Notes: a model not told the origin generated them from the sequence alone. A DNA stretch of 64,000 bases from Artemia franciscana (GCF_032884065.1 NC_088868.1:8628963-8692962), one strand, 5' to 3'; counted from the first letter of the stretch, positions 23,501-35,040 are shown. Numbers and translations are program-made.

Positions 23501-24420
23501 CTTCTTCAGTATTTGAAGACCATGGATGCGTGTTGTTTGTTATTATTTTTGCCAATACTGATTGTATTGTGTTCAATTTCAATCAAAAATTGATTGAATT
23601 TCATGTGTTCAATCACACAAAAATTATAAGTTTTATTGCCGTTTCAATTGATAGAATAGAGGGCCATCATGCCCATTCTCTTGCCTCTTTTCCACAAACC
23701 GAATTAAATCTCTCCAAATTAAATCTCGAGATAGCTAGTTGGGTCATCATAATTTAAAGGTCATATAAACATGACTCTGCCTCTGTGGATGACATGACCC
23801 CCCTCAAAGCCCCCAGGGAAAGAGCTGTAAGTCTTGAGATTTGTCTACGATTTCTTGAAGGAAAATTTTTAGCGAGAACAGATTTTCTGGGAAAAATGTC
23901 CCTGAATTAATCGGCAAAATTTATTGTTTATGTTTCTTTCTCTTTGAATGCAAAATTTTACACATTGAGAGAATATTCCAGAGGAACTATCAGGGGGAAA
24001 TTTTCAGCAGGGATCAAATTGTCTGGCAGGATTTGTCCCTCGAAAAATATGGTAATGTCTCCAGGAGTGGTGTAAGGTGGCACCTCCCTTCTTTTTGTAC
24101 AAAAATGTTTCTGGTGTTTATTTTAAGCTTTATTAAACTGAAGGTTTGTTTTAAATTACAGTGATGTATTAATAAGGAGGGGCGATATAAATTTGCTTAG
24201 GAAGGGGGGAGTCAAGATGCCTAATGGAGTACGTATCAATGACCTAATTTGCTATGCTCCATTAAGCCTTCATATGAAAATTGAATGAGTTTTTGGATCT
24301 TTCTGTCTAATCCTCTTTGGTTCCCTTGTACATTTTTGGTCTACACCTTTATGGTTGAGTGAGCAGTGTCCTGCTATCTTGGTTGTGACCAATTTGATTC
24401 TGGTTATATTTACCGAATAG
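20551..24420. other. Gene-free AT-rich region
   Basis: Only short, unrelated frames are present and none shows a recognisable domain. C-rich stretches near 22080-22260 and 23090-23160 (CTCCTCCGAAGTTTCTCCGACC) resemble weakly diverged PAL-like or related repeat sequence also seen at 29830-29960. Confidence 0.5.
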
Positions 24421-24920
24421 ATATAGATATATATATATATATATGTTTTTAACTACGTAAAACATGCAAATATACAACATTCTTCGCTGTCCCATTGTCT
24501 ATGCATATAAATAGATTGTCAGGTTTACTGACTCTTGTACATGCAACATATAATTGTCCATGGGAAAAGATAAGATAAGATTTATTCATCACGAAACACA
24601 CACATACAATATTACATTTTACTATTTCCCCGAAGGCTCTTTGGCCTGTAAAAAAGGGGAAAATGAACGAGCCACTTACTTAGAGAAGAAAACAAAAATC
24701 ATTTACTCACAGAGAGAAGAGATAAAAACAATCCGTATTCAGATTTATACCTCGTTATTCTAATGATATGTCCCTGTGTCCCGGTCGTCATTTATATTCC
24801 CTGTGTCCCGGTCGTGATTTGTGTCCGGGTGTCCCAGTCTGTAATTTCTCTTTGAGGTTCCCGGTCGTCATTTATATTCCCTGTGTCCCGGCCGTATGAC
24901 GACTTATACTTATTGACGAC
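24421..24920 (-). mobile_element. Helitron remnant interrupted by a small insertion
   Basis: On the minus strand this holds the minisatellite (24770-24900), then the helicase C-terminal scrap (HGQLYVAC..KPDNLFIC..GTAKNVV, 24440-24565) and the TTTTTAACTACGTAAAAC 3' segment. It lacks both termini. The helicase text is split at 24566-24722 by another insertion. Confidence 0.75.
24566..24722 (-). mobile_element. ~157-bp LINE/SINE 3'-end insertion
   Basis: It interrupts the Helitron sequence CCATGGGAAAA|ACAATCC, which is continuous elsewhere (for example 33555 reversed, 55300). Read on the minus strand it ends in GATGAATAAATCTTATCTTATC-like sequence, a common tail of CR1/L2-type LINEs and their SINEs. 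A flanking AAAA is the only possible target duplication. Confidence 0.6.
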
Positions 24921-25082
24921 ATGACTGCCTGTCCATGGATTATTCTTTATGGTTGATTGTGTGTGGCTATGCTGTTTGACCTATGTGATTGTATGGATGA
25001 GTAGGGTTAAGGCCTCATTCAAGTGCTGGTCTATATTAATCACTAATTTAGGAAAACAGTCTTCCTTTTCTCCTTCTGTCTC

Positions 25083-25142
25083 TTTTTTTTTTTTTTTTTT
25101 TTTTTTGTGTTTTTGCTGTAGCATTGGTGATTTCTCTTTTCA

Positions 25143-25240
<98 letters not shown>
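25083..25240. repeat. Poly-T, (TA)n and (GT)n tracts
   Basis: T24 at 25083-25106, then (AT)n at 25145-25216 running directly into (GT)12 at 25217-25240. The frames across them are artefacts. Confidence 0.95.
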
Positions 25241-25621
25241 AGAATAGGATATGTTAGGTTAAATTTGGTTCTAAATTTCAGAAACAGGTTAAAAACCTCG
25301 CCATCATCAAACCTTGCACTATATTGAAAAAGTTGACTGGCAACAAGACTAATTCCAAGGAGAAAAAAGCTATATCGGACATTCACCGGTAATTTTCGAA
25401 ATTCACCAATATGCGGACAATCACGATAAAATTTTGTTACAAATGATAAAGAATTATATCGCACCTGAATCAAAATTATAACATATTTAAGTGTTAAATT
25501 TTACTTGAAATAATACTATCCATCGACATTTTTCTATAATATTTAAGCATTCACCATTCACCCTAATTATATTAGGTTAATATTAGCCTAGTATGATTGT
25601 CAACGGAATCTGGCACTTGTA

Positions 25622-25623
<2 letters not shown>
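25241..25623. other. No gene recognised
   Basis: Unique-looking AT-rich sequence between two TA tracts; no domain or repeat family identified. Confidence 0.4.

Positions 25624-25692
<69 letters not shown>
25624..25692. repeat. (TA)n at a Helitron 3' boundary
   Basis: About 69 bp of TA immediately outside the CTAG terminus of the minus-strand Helitron at 25693-28390. Confidence 0.93.
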
Positions 25693-25693
<1 letters not shown>

Positions 25694-25904
25694 TAGCTGT
25701 TGGGGGGGCGCTTCGCGCCACCCCAACACCTAGCTGGTGGGGCGCTTCGCACTCCCCCAAGCCCCCCCACGCGCGTAAGTCGTTACGCGCCATATTAGTT
25801 ACGCGCCATTGTAGTTGTGTCCCTGTGTCCCACCTGTGAATATAGATAGATTTATATATGTGTTTCAAACTACGTAAAAATTGCGAATATACAACAATTT
25901 TGGC

Positions 25905-26085
25905 TTTCCCACTACTGGGAGCGTTCCGTTTCCAATTGCCAGCAATTGATCTGAAAATGTTTGACCAGAGTCATCGTTTTGCAACCGGACACGCATATTT
26001 GTAGTTAATTTTAATATTTTTACGTGTGCCCATAAATTAGAATTTTTCAGGCAAGCATTCATTTCGTCTGCAGGAGTTAAACTAC
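25905..26085 (-). pseudogene. Helitron helicase scrap near 3' end
   Basis: Coding sequence for PADEMNACLKNSNLWAHVK to FSDQLLAIGNGTLPV sits between two copies of the ACGTAAAAATTGCGAATATAC 3' segment. It was inserted or copied out of order after the real helicase C-terminus (26257). The same scrap junction (CCCACTACTGGGAGCG) occurs at 905-945, linking the two elements. Confidence 0.8.
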
Positions 26086-26256
26086 GTAAAAATTGCGAAT
26101 ATACAACATTCTTGGCTTTACCATTGTCTGTGCATATACAAAGCCGTATGCACTAATAATGACGTCATATGCAAACGCTCTTTTTATAAACAAACAAACA
26201 TGCATACACACAACTCGTTTTTATATAGATAGATAGATAGATAGATACAATACAAA

Positions 26257-27640
26257 TTAACTGCGTAAAACTTGCGAATATACAACATTCTTCGCTGTCA
26301 AATTGTCGCTGCATATAAATAGATTGTCAGGTTTACCGACCCTCGAACATGCAACGTACAATTGTCCACGGGAAAAACAATCAGTATTAAGATCTATACC
26401 ACATTTTTCTAATGATTGTCCTTGAGCTTTGTTAATGGTGATTGCAAATGCTAATCGAATTAGGAATTGCAATCTTTTAAATTGAAAAGGCAGATCCGTT
26501 GGAATCATGGGAATGCGAGGAATAAGAACAGCCTCACCCTCAAAAGGCCCTGTCAATATCCTGGCCTCTATTAGGTTTTCCATTGTTTTTTTTTTTTACG
26601 GCAAGTCGCGTGCCATTGCAAAGCTTTGGTGGGTTGATATTTCTTAAAAGTATTATTGGTACGCCTATTTTTAGCTGTAGCACTTGTGGTGGAAACCCTG
26701 AAAGATCTATGTAATTTAAAAATTCAGATGGATAATTAACCGCTTCATTTGGTTCCAAAACTGTGTCGACTGACTTGCAAAGGACTGCCTGGTCTCGAAT
26801 CTTGGTCAAAACAATATTGTTGATTTCGTGGACGTCTATATTTTTGGGTGCGAGAATCGCTCTTTCACTTAGCCATTTATTATTTTTATAATTTTTTAGA
26901 ATATTTGGAAATACTTTTTCAATCAATTCATTTTTGGACGTCACTAATTTATAGAAATAAGCAGGTAGTTGTATACGTCCTGAAATTGAGTCTATCGTAT
27001 CATAAATGTCTTTTTGCTCCGACGTTAACTTGGAAATGTTATTTTGTACATACGACAATAGATCACTCGTACTGTAACTTTGTTCACGATCCAATTCTAC
27101 ACATGTCGAAACAGCAGGGATACGGTTAGGTGAAGGCATTCCCAAATCCTGAAGAGGTTTCTTTGCTATACGTACGCACAAATCTTCTATAATAACTAAA
27201 GTGTAGTTATAAATTTCTGATGTAAAATCAAAAGTCATATCTGACGTCTCTAACTGTTTTCGATGGAGTATATCTTCGGACATTTTTGACTTATATTTTT
27301 CCCATAACTCTGTAGGAGCTGATGGAGAGCAAGTGCACGAATTTGACTTGGGGCTGACGTCTCGCACGCGTCATTGATGCAGTTATCCCAGTGTTGGTCA
27401 TTCTCCAATAAATTCAGAGCTTGGCATGCACTATGGTAAGTGTCATGTATAGTACCGTTTACAGTTCTCAAATACTCAAAGGATGTCGGACCGGGTACAT
27501 TCACCAAAAGCAGGCGTAGAAAGAAGCATTCATGTTGATTGGGGTGAACGGTGTAGAGTCTTCCTATCGTGGTATCTTTGAAGATGGTAGGTTGGCCGTA
27601 AACCCACTGGTTATCTACTTCGATGGTGGTACCGTTGCCA
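26257..27640 (-). pseudogene. Helitron helicase with internal deletions
   Basis: Starting near 27640 there is a scrap (GTTIEVDNQWV) joined directly to the region before the helicase (YTVHPNQHECFF..LVNVPGPTSFEYL, 27250-27597). A deletion and frameshift at about 27330-27360 follow. The next segment (26540-27367) runs PTELWEKYKSKM to EQKDIYDTI. It then jumps straight to DSISGRIQL, deleting Walker A, Walker B and AGDFRQ. A frameshift in the T-run near 26590 leads to the last piece (26257-26583), which keeps the full C-terminus (INKAQGQSLEKCGID, GQLYVACSRV, VLRS). Not functional. Confidence 0.88.
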
Positions 27641-27883
27641 TTGTAGGTTCTTCAGTCATTTTACAATTAGGAATTTCTCTTTCTACGGTCTTCTTACAAT
27701 TAAAAATTTGTCTTTGAGCGATATTCTTAAATACCTGTGTCCTGGTCGTCATTTATATTCCCTGTGTTCCGGTCGTCATTTGTGTCCCGGTATCCCGGTC
27801 TGTAATTTCTCTTTGAGTGTTTTTTCTTTTTAGTATTTTTTAGTTTTTTACATTTTTTCTTTGTTCAGTTTTCTTTTTCTTCT

Positions 27884-28219
27884 TTATTTTTCAGCTTCAC
27901 TATGAAATACATATCGCCGAACCTTTGTTTTTTTAACTAAAATCTGGTAGGCATTGATGACCTTATCCAAGTCAAAATCCCAAACCCAATCATCATCGCT
28001 ATCATTTTCAGTTTTGATATGTTTTGACTCTCGCTGTCCAGGTGGATCTTCATCTAACTGCGCGGTTTTGCGTTCTTTAGCCTCAAGCCTGTTTCCTTGC
28101 TGTTCTTTTGATTCCTCGGCACGCTTTCTTTTCTGACTTTCTCTATCAGCAGCAAGTTTTTTGGCATAGACTCTTTGAGCATCTTCATCGGCTTTTGCCA
28201 TTGTAAGTTCATCAGTCAT
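27884..28219 (-). CDS. Small Helitron-borne ORF: transposase-like N-terminus with acidic tail
   Basis: This frame of 111 codons starts exactly like the autonomous transposase (MTDELTMAKADEDAQRVYAK, one KRKRAEESKEQ unit). After about residue 50 it departs into an unrelated tail: QLDEDPPGQRESKH, an acidic NDSDDDWVWDFD patch and DKVINAYQILVKKTKVRRYV. It lies directly behind the Helitron 5' leader. A homologue occupies the same place in the separately inserted Helitron at 32538-33843. The shared tail is not found in the autonomous copies. It may be an accessory or regulatory protein, or an alternative first exon; function unknown. Confidence 0.55.
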   Translation of the reverse strand: MTDELTMAKADEDAQRVYAKKLAADRESQKRKRAEESKEQQGNRLEAKERKTAQLDEDPPGQRESKHIKTENDSDDDWVWDFDLDKVINAYQILVKKTKVRRYVFHSEAEK

Positions 28220-28390
28220 TTAAACTTAAACATTAATAGATTTCTACGTGAACATATATGTCTTAAATATCTTTAATGACGTCACCGTCATAGCAAAAAT
28301 GACGACAACTAACTTTGTGAAGTCAGTCGACACAGAAACATGACGTCACCTGATCCACAGACAGACAACTTATTTATATATATATATAGA

Positions 28391-28510
28391 TATTAGATTG
28401 ACACCCTAGTGACTAAATCTCTCAAAGTGTGCCCTAGCAGCGAAAGTTTTTCATGGAAAGTCATACTTTTGCAGTACAGCAAGTTCTCGAAATGGTTTCA
28501 TACCTGTTTA
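28391..28510. other. Short spacer, nothing recognised
   Basis: Unique-looking sequence between a Helitron 5' end and PAL copy C. Confidence 0.4.
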
Positions 28511-29353
28511 GGTATTAAATAAAAAAAAACTAGTTTTTTAACTGAAAGTAAGGAGCGACATTAAAGCTTAAAACGAACAGAAACTACTCCGTATATAAAA
28601 TGGGTTGTCCCCTCCGCAATCCCTCGCTCTTTACGCTAAAGCTTTTAATTGTTTTAAAAAGTAGAATCGTGGCAAAGAGTCAAACTTTTAAAAACATTTT
28701 AAAAAGTTTGTAACTTGCAGCCCGTCCCCCAGGGATTGTGGGGGAGTAAGACATTCCCAAAGACATAGTTATTATGGTTTTTGACAATGTGGAACAAAAT
28801 GGATATCTCAAAATTCTGATCCGTTGACTTTGGGAAAAGATGATCGTGGGAGGGGGCCTAGGTACCCTCCAATTTTATGGTCACTTGAAAAGGCCTCTAG
28901 GACTTGTCATTTTCGTTTGAATAAGCCTTTTTCGACACTATAGGACCATTTGGTCGATACGATGACCTCTGGGAAAAAACAAAACAAAAACAAATAAACA
29001 CGCACCCGTGATTTGTCTTCTGGCAAAAAATTAGAAATTCTACATTTTTGTAGATAGGAGATTGAAATTTTTGCTGTAGGGTTTTATGATACTCAGAATA
29101 CGATGGTGTGATTTTCGTTAAGATTCTATTTCTTTTATGGGGTGTTTCGCTCTATTTTCCAAAATATGGCAAATTTTCTCAGGCTCTTAACTTTTGATGA
29201 CAGAAACTAAATTTGATGAAATTTACATATTTAGAATCAGCATGAAAATCTGATTCTTTTGATGTATCTTTTAGCATCAAAGTTCCGTTTTTTAGAGTTT
29301 TGTTTACAATTGAGCCGGGTTGCTCCTTACTACAGTTCGTTACCACGAACTGT
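28511..29353 (-). repeat. PAL repeat copy C, internally deleted
   Basis: The left edge is ATTAAATAAAAAAAAACTAG with one hairpin arm (AAGTAAGGAGCGAC to CTCTTTACGCTAAAG). At about 28690 it jumps to the internal CTTGCAGCCCGTCCCCCAGGG block. It ends with TTGAGCCGGGTTGCTCC and the palindrome ACAGTTCGTTACCACGAACT at 29330-29350. Half the length of copies D and E. Confidence 0.85.
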
Positions 29354-31405
29354 TTCCGAAACTCGTTATTGGATTTGTTCTATATGAAAAGCCGTCATAG
29401 AATTTTCAATTGACCACAATGAGAATGATCTCCCCATTTCTTCAATGCATATTCTAATGCCCCTGAATGCCACAGCCCCTAAGTACCTGGGTGCTCTGGG
29501 ATGTCAGCCAGAAAGAAGCTTTGATAAACGCTTAGAGTGGTATTCCTTGGTATTATAAACAGGTAAAGCACCATTTTCCTACCTGCGAGAAGCTCGTGCA
29601 AGAAGCACGTCGATTTGACGTGTGATTTTTTTTTTTAATTTTGTAGTCTTTTTAGAGAGATTTATCATGTGATTGCGAACTTTTCACAAAGATATAAAAT
29701 CTTTATATACCCCCAGGGCATAATTTAAAGTACTTGCTCCCAGATTCAGGTGGGATGTGTTATCCATGGAGTCTTGGTTAAATGATCTAGCCTATTTTGA
29801 ATAGACTGGCTCCATAAAACAAATTCGATTGGACATTTTTGGGGCAAAGAAGGTTGGTTGGGAGGGGGCTAGTTGCCATTGAATCACTTGTGACTCTTAA
29901 AAAGGGAATTAGAACTTTCAACGTCTAATCATCTGAATCCCCTCCGAGGTTTATACGACCATTTTTCAAACTTTATTTGCCCCCAGGGCGTACTTTACAA
30001 CCGACACCCAGGATTTGGGAGTGAGTGGTTATGCTGAACCCAAAGTTTTTGTTATCTGATCTTTGAACAATTTTGAACAAACTGGGAATGTCAAAATTTT
30101 GATCGGATGGATTTGAGCAAAAGAGGTTGTGTATAGGGAGGATGGGTGCAAGAGGACATCCGAAAAATCCAGGGTCAAGCTCCTCCCAAACGATGCCCTT
30201 GTCCTTCTGTTGTTTTGTTTTGCTACTGCATCAAAGAAATATTGATCTTTGATATAATTATGTATTGTTTTGTTTTTTTGTCGTTGTGGACTTTAGAGAA
30301 GGCTTATTTAATTTGAAATTCAAAGCTTTAGTTCTCTATTTAAGAGTCAAAAGTGATCACAAGGTAACCAGTACACTCTCCCCCCCCCAACTCACTCCTA
30401 ATTCTTCTTACAGAAATTGTGAGATATTCATTTTGTTCGGAAAGACACTTCAATAGCTATGGCTTGATAACCCCTTCCAGCTCTTCGGACAATGACTGTA
30501 ATTTGTGCTAGTTGCCCATTGGCTACATGGGCAGCATTGGTTACATTGGTTACAATGGTTTTACGGAAATGATTGCACTCATTCGATTGGAAAGTCGAAA
30601 GCCTCAGTTTTGTTTTTATGTGGCTCTATCAAGACACAAAAGTGACTGGAGGTAAACCATTACCCCTTCTTACGCCAGTTAATTCTCCAATCATCCAACC
30701 AAAAGTTTTTGGTAGCAATTTTATTCGATGTTGTTGAAAAGGGGGTAATGTTGAAAGTGTTTTGTAAATTTGTCTTCTGGGCTATCCATCTCCCCACACA
30801 GTCATCACCCCAGGAAAATCATAGGGCTTCACATTCACAATTTTGGCACGTGTTCATGTATAGTTGTTTTGCAATTGAGAAAAGTCGGTGCGTTTGACTT
30901 TAAATGTCCAAGAAGATGATGGACATTCAAGTAAATCTTTCAGAGAATTTAGGGGGAAGTGTTGAGCTAAATCAAAACACGTTATATACACATGGGGTGT
31001 CAAAAGCGTTGAAGTTGGAATGACTGAATATATTAATCTAGAACTTTCACAGAATGTTATGGGGGATAACCAATTGACCAAAAATGTACTATTTGTATGA
31101 TATTACTACCAGTATAATTACTGAAATTACTACCACTACAATTACTGCCTCTAAAGTAAGTACTGCCAAGGATGAGGATACTAAAGATAAAATATAAGGA
31201 AATGTTCTGGGAAAAGCTTAACTAAATCAAAATATACTCTGTACATACACATTGTCAAAAGGCCATATCAGCAATATCCTTGTAACAGTTTACCGTATCA
31301 AGCCATAACTTCCAGGGCATCAAAAGAGGTATAACATCCCTCTCACAACATATCTATGCTACTTCTGCTATTAATACTGATGTTACTCCGCGTTACTTGT
31401 TCAAA
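29354..31405. other. Gene-free region
   Basis: No frame with recognisable features. Blocks such as GGGAGGGGGCTAGTTGCC (29860) and CCCCCAGGGCGTACTTT (29980) suggest very old PAL-like or other repeat decay. Confidence 0.45.
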
Positions 31406-32337
31406 CCGTTCGTGGTAACCCGTAAACAGTAAAGAGTGACCCAGCTCAATAGTAAACGAAACTCTAAAAAACAGAGTTTTGATGCTAAAAGATACATCAG
31501 AAGAATCAAATTTTCATGCTGATTTTAAATATATTAAGTTTCATCAAATTTAGTCTTTGTCGTCAAAAGTTATGAGCCTAAAAAAATTTGCCTTATTTTG
31601 GAAAATAGGGGAAAGCATCTCCTAAGAGTCATAGAATCTTAACGAAAATCACACCATCGTATTCAGCGTATCAGAGAAGCAAACAGAAAAAATTTAAAGC
31701 TCCTATCTATAATATGTTGAATTTCGTATTTTTTGCCAGAAGACAGATCACGGGTATGTGTTTATTTGTTCGTTTTTTTCCCCAGGGGTCATTGTGTCGA
31801 CCAAGTGGTCCTAGAATTTTGCAAGAGGGTTCATTCTAACGGAAATGAAAAGTTCTAGTGCCCTTTTTAAGTGAACAAAAGAATTGGAGGGTATCTAGGC
31901 CCCCTCCCACGCTCATTTTTTTCCCAAAGTCAACGCATCAAAATTGAGATAGCCATTTTCTTTCGCATAGTCGAAATCCATAATAACTATGCCTTTGGGA
32001 TGACTTACTCCCCCACAGTCCCTGAGGGAGGGGATGCAAGTTACAAACCTTGACCAGTGTTTACATACAGTAATGGTTACTGGGAAATGTACAGATGTTT
32101 TCAGGGGGATTTTTTCGATTTTGGGGTGGGATTTAGGGGAGGGGGCTATGTGGGAGGATCTTTCTTTGGAGGAATATGTCATGGGGGAAGAAAAATTCAA
32201 TGAAAAGGGCGCAGGATTTTCTAGCATTATTATAAAAAAAAAACAATAAAAAAATAAACATGAAAAAGTTTTTCAGTTGAAAGTAACGAGCAGCATTAAA
32301 ACTTGAAACGAACAGAGATTATTACGCATATGAGGGT

Positions 32338-32420
32338 TTCTAAAAATACTTTAGCGTAGAGAGCGATGTATTTAGAAAGAGATAAATACTTCGCTCTTTA
32401 TGCTAAAGTATTTTTAGTAA
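32338..32420. repeat. Small inverted pair inside PAL
   Basis: TCTAAAAATACTTTAGCGTA and its reverse complement face each other around a short loop. The same structure occurs at 49995-50070 and 56595-56680, so it is a fixed part of the repeat. Confidence 0.75.
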
Positions 32421-32685
32421 TTTCAACTATTTATTCTACGGCCTTTCTGATTCAGGGGTCATTCTTAAAGAATTGAGAGAAAACTTAAGATTTAGTGTAA
32501 ACAGTGAGGCATTAACGAGGGGACAAACCCCCTCAAATCTATATATATAAAAATAAGTTGTCTGTCTGTGTGTCTGTCTGTCAGGTGACGTCATGTTTCT
32601 GTGTCGACTGACGTCATGAAGTTAGTTGTCGTCATTTTTGCTATGACAGTGATGTCAATAACGGTATTTAAGACATTTGTTCACG

Positions 32686-33042
32686 GAAAAATGTTTAATT
32701 GTAAAATGACTGAAGAACCTACAATGGCAACAGCCGAGGAAGCTGCTCAAAGAGTTTATGCCAAAAAACTTGCTGCTGATAGAGAAAGTAAGAAAAGAAA
32801 GTGTTCCGAGGAATCACAAGAACAGCAAGAAAACAGGCTTGCGGCTAAAGAACGCAAAACCGCGCAGTTAGATGAAAATCCACCTGGACAGCGAGAGTCA
32901 AAACATATCAAAACTGAAAATGATAGCGATGATGATTGGGTTTTGGGATTTTGACTTGGATAAGGTCATCAATGCCTACCAGATTTAAGTTAAAAAAACA
33001 AAGATTCGTCGATATGTACTTCATAGTGACGCTGAAAAATAA
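32686..33042 (+). pseudogene. Homologue of the small Helitron ORF, frameshifted
   Basis: It reads NCKMTEEPTMATAEEAAQRV, one KRKCSEESQEQ unit, QLDENPPGQRESKHIKTEND and DSDDDWV. It then loses frame because of one extra T in GGGTTTTGG (about 32940). The remainder (DLDKVINAYQI, KKTKIRRYV, AEK) is still readable in the next frame, with a further stop near 32990. An upstream in-frame Met at 32601 extends the frame into the leader but is unlikely to be the start. Its similarity to 27884-28219 is strong over the full length. Confidence 0.8.
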
Positions 33043-33099
33043 AGAAGAAAAAGAAAACTGAAAAAAGAAAAAAGGTAATAAACTAAAAAAAACTAAAAA

Positions 33100-33510
33100 G
33101 AAAAAACACTCAAAGAGAAATTACTCACCGTGACACAAATGACGACCAAGACAGAGGGAATATAAGTGACGACCGGGAACCTCAAAGAGAAATTACAGAC
33201 TGGGACACCAAGACACAAATCACGACCGGGACACAGGGAATATAAATGACGACCGGGACACAGGGACACAACTACAACAGGGACGCCGAGGGCACAAGCG
33301 GGATATATAAATGACGACCGGGACACAGGGATTGTTCGAATAGAAATTGCAGACCGGGACACCGGGATACAAATGACGACCGGGACACCGGGACACAGGG
33401 AATATAAATGACGACCGGGACACTCAAAGAGAAATTATAAACTGGGACACAGGGACACAAATGACGACCGGGACACAGGGAATATAAATGACGACCGGGA
33501 CACAGGGACA
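33100..33510. repeat. Helitron-internal minisatellite, longest array
   Basis: About a dozen imperfect units alternate GACGACCGGGACACAGGGAATATAAAT-like and GAGAAATTACAGACTGGGACACC-like sequence. It lies between the small ORF relic and the helicase scrap of the Helitron. Frames in it are spurious. Confidence 0.9.
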
Positions 33511-34143
33511 CATCATTAGAATAATGAGGTATAGATCTGAATACAGATTGTTTTTCCCATGGACAATTATATGTTGCATGTTCAAGAGTCAGTAAACCTG
33601 ACAATCTATTTATATGCACAGACAATGGGACAGCGAAGAATGTTGTATATTCGCATGTTTTACGTAGTTAAAAACATATATTTATATCTATCTCTATTCA
33701 CAGGTGGGACACAGGGACACAACTACAATGGCGCGTAACTAATATGGCGCGTAACGACTTACGGGCGCGGGGGGGCTTGGGAGGCGCAAAGCGCCCCATC
33801 AACTAAGTGTTGGGGTGGCGCGAAGCGCCACTCCAACAGCTAGTACATAATAAAAAATAAGAATATAAAGGTTTGTTATGTAACTTAATTCTTAAGTTAC
33901 GCATACTTTTTACTAATAAAATGTTCGTTAAAAATCAAAAGTTCTAGTTGCCTTTTTAAGTAACCGAAAAATTGGAGGGCAACTAGGCCTCCTTCCCCAT
34001 CCCTTATTTCTCAAAATCTTCTGATCAAAACTAAGAGAAAGCCATTTAGCCAAAAAAAGAATTAATATGCAAATTTCATTTTAATAATTTATGTGCGGAG
34101 AGCCAAAATCAAACATTCATTAATTCAAAAACGTTCAGAATTT

Positions 34144-34437
34144 AAATAAAAAAACTAGTTTTTTTAAACTGAAAGTAGGGAGCGATGTTAAAACTTAAAA
34201 CGAACAGAAATTACTCCGTATATGAAATGGGTTGTCCCCTCCGCAATCCCTCGCTCTTTACGCTAAAGTTTGACTCTTTGTCACAATTCTACTTTTTAAA
34301 ACAATTAAAAACTTTAGCGTAAAGAGCGAGGGATTGCGGAGGGGACAACCCATTTCATATACGGAGTAATTTCTGTTCATTTTAAGTTTTAACATCACTC
34401 CTTACTTTCAGTTAAATAAACTAATATTTTTTATTTA
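34144..34437. repeat. Long PAL hairpin
   Basis: Arms of about 125 bp (34144-34274 and 34310-34437). They pair ACTGAAAGTAGGGAGCGATG .. GGGATTGCGG .. CTTTAGCGTAAAGAGCG with only scattered mismatches, around a loop TGACTCTTTGTCACAATTC. Confidence 0.9.
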
Positions 34438-34741
34438 ATATACTAATACGGTACTACTGCTACTATTGCTCCCACTAATACCCCCTAGTGCTAATGTAAC
34501 ATCAAAGCTAATGGTTTGAAGGTAGAAATTTTTAGAGAATATAGAGGGGAAATTTCACTTACCCATTTATGATTATACCTGATTTTGGGAATTATATTTT
34601 TAGAAATTCCAAGCAATAATCCACATACAAAGAGATTTTTATGTTTAGTAGATTAAACACTAAACCGATAACATAAAATTTGTTAGGCTGGTTCACATTC
34701 ACCCACATGATCTCGCTTTTCCGTCCGATCTGAATTCACCT

Positions 34742-35040
34742 TCACCAAAACTCAAGCTTATGTGATTTGCAATCCAGTCTTAGCATAGTATATCCAGAAA
34801 TATTGACCTCAATAGGAATGACGCTAGAGTTTAAGTGGGTCTCGGATACACAAACGACGGAAGAAGAGATGGTTAAACTAATCAAAGGTAGTGATGACCC
34901 CGGAAGGGATGGAAGTCGGCTCCTTATGAAACCTTCTACCCTTAACCCCTGTATAAGGAGATGCCAACCTCTGAAGGGTTTGCTGGAGCAACCCACTACA
35001 TACCCAAAAAGCGTCAAGCCACAACACTGGGAAACTAAAT
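34742..35040 (-). pseudogene. LINE endonuclease N-terminal fragment
   Basis: On the minus strand FRGWHLLIQGLR (compare the usual hLNIQSLR start of LINE ORF2 endonucleases) is followed by SSSVVCVSETHLNSSVIPIE and VNISGYTMLRLD. That is the canonical sETWL .. I.GY...R block of apurinic-like endonucleases. It ends at a stop soon after. It lies just downstream of, and in the same orientation as, the BIR/RING gene; the same pairing occurs at 51108. Confidence 0.6.

Larger units (their letters stand above)
25693..28390 (-). mobile_element. Internally deleted Helitron with both termini, 2.7 kb
   Basis: The minus-strand 5' end is TC at 28390-28389, followed by a TATATATA..AATAAGTTGTCTGTC leader. The 3' end has the GGGGGCGCTTCGCGCC-type hairpin and AGCTAG (CTAG at 25696-25693). 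The outside bases are A (5') and T (3'), as expected for Helitrons. In order from its 5' end it contains a small 111-codon ORF, a short minisatellite and then patched pieces of the Rep/helicase gene. A second helicase scrap (25905-26085) lies near the 3' end. Confidence 0.9.
32538..33843 (+). mobile_element. Non-autonomous Helitron with verified empty site, 1.3 kb
   Basis: The 5' end is TC at 32538-32539 with the TATATATATAAAAATAAG leader. The 3' end is the GTTGGGGTGGCGCG..CGCCACTCCAAC hairpin followed by AGCTAG, ending at 33843. Flanking sequence is CCCCCTCAAA before and TACATAATA after. Uninterrupted PAL copies read CCCCTCATATACATAATG at this place (50188-50205, and 56465-56480 reversed). 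The insertion is therefore exactly between A and T with no duplication. It contains the small ORF relic, a minisatellite and a helicase C-terminal scrap (33520-33665). Confidence 0.95.
31406..34440 (+). repeat. PAL repeat copy D, split by a Helitron
   Basis: It starts with a mutated terminus (AAACCGTTCGTGGTAACC, 31405-31422) and GACCCAGCTCAATAGTAAACG. It continues to 32537, is interrupted by the Helitron 32538-33843, and resumes at 33844 to the hairpin end (34144-34437) and TTTTTATTTAAT. Without the Helitron it is about 1.73 kb, the same length as copy E (49052-50795). Downstream sequence stays homologous to copy E's downstream region. Confidence 0.88.

Noticed and set aside
33093-33625. Cys/Pro/Arg-rich frames (SLCPGRHLYS type), also at 721-966, 36257-36442, 54483-55065, 55370-55612
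   Set aside because: By-products of the Helitron minisatellite; repeated in several frames and directions with no conserved start.
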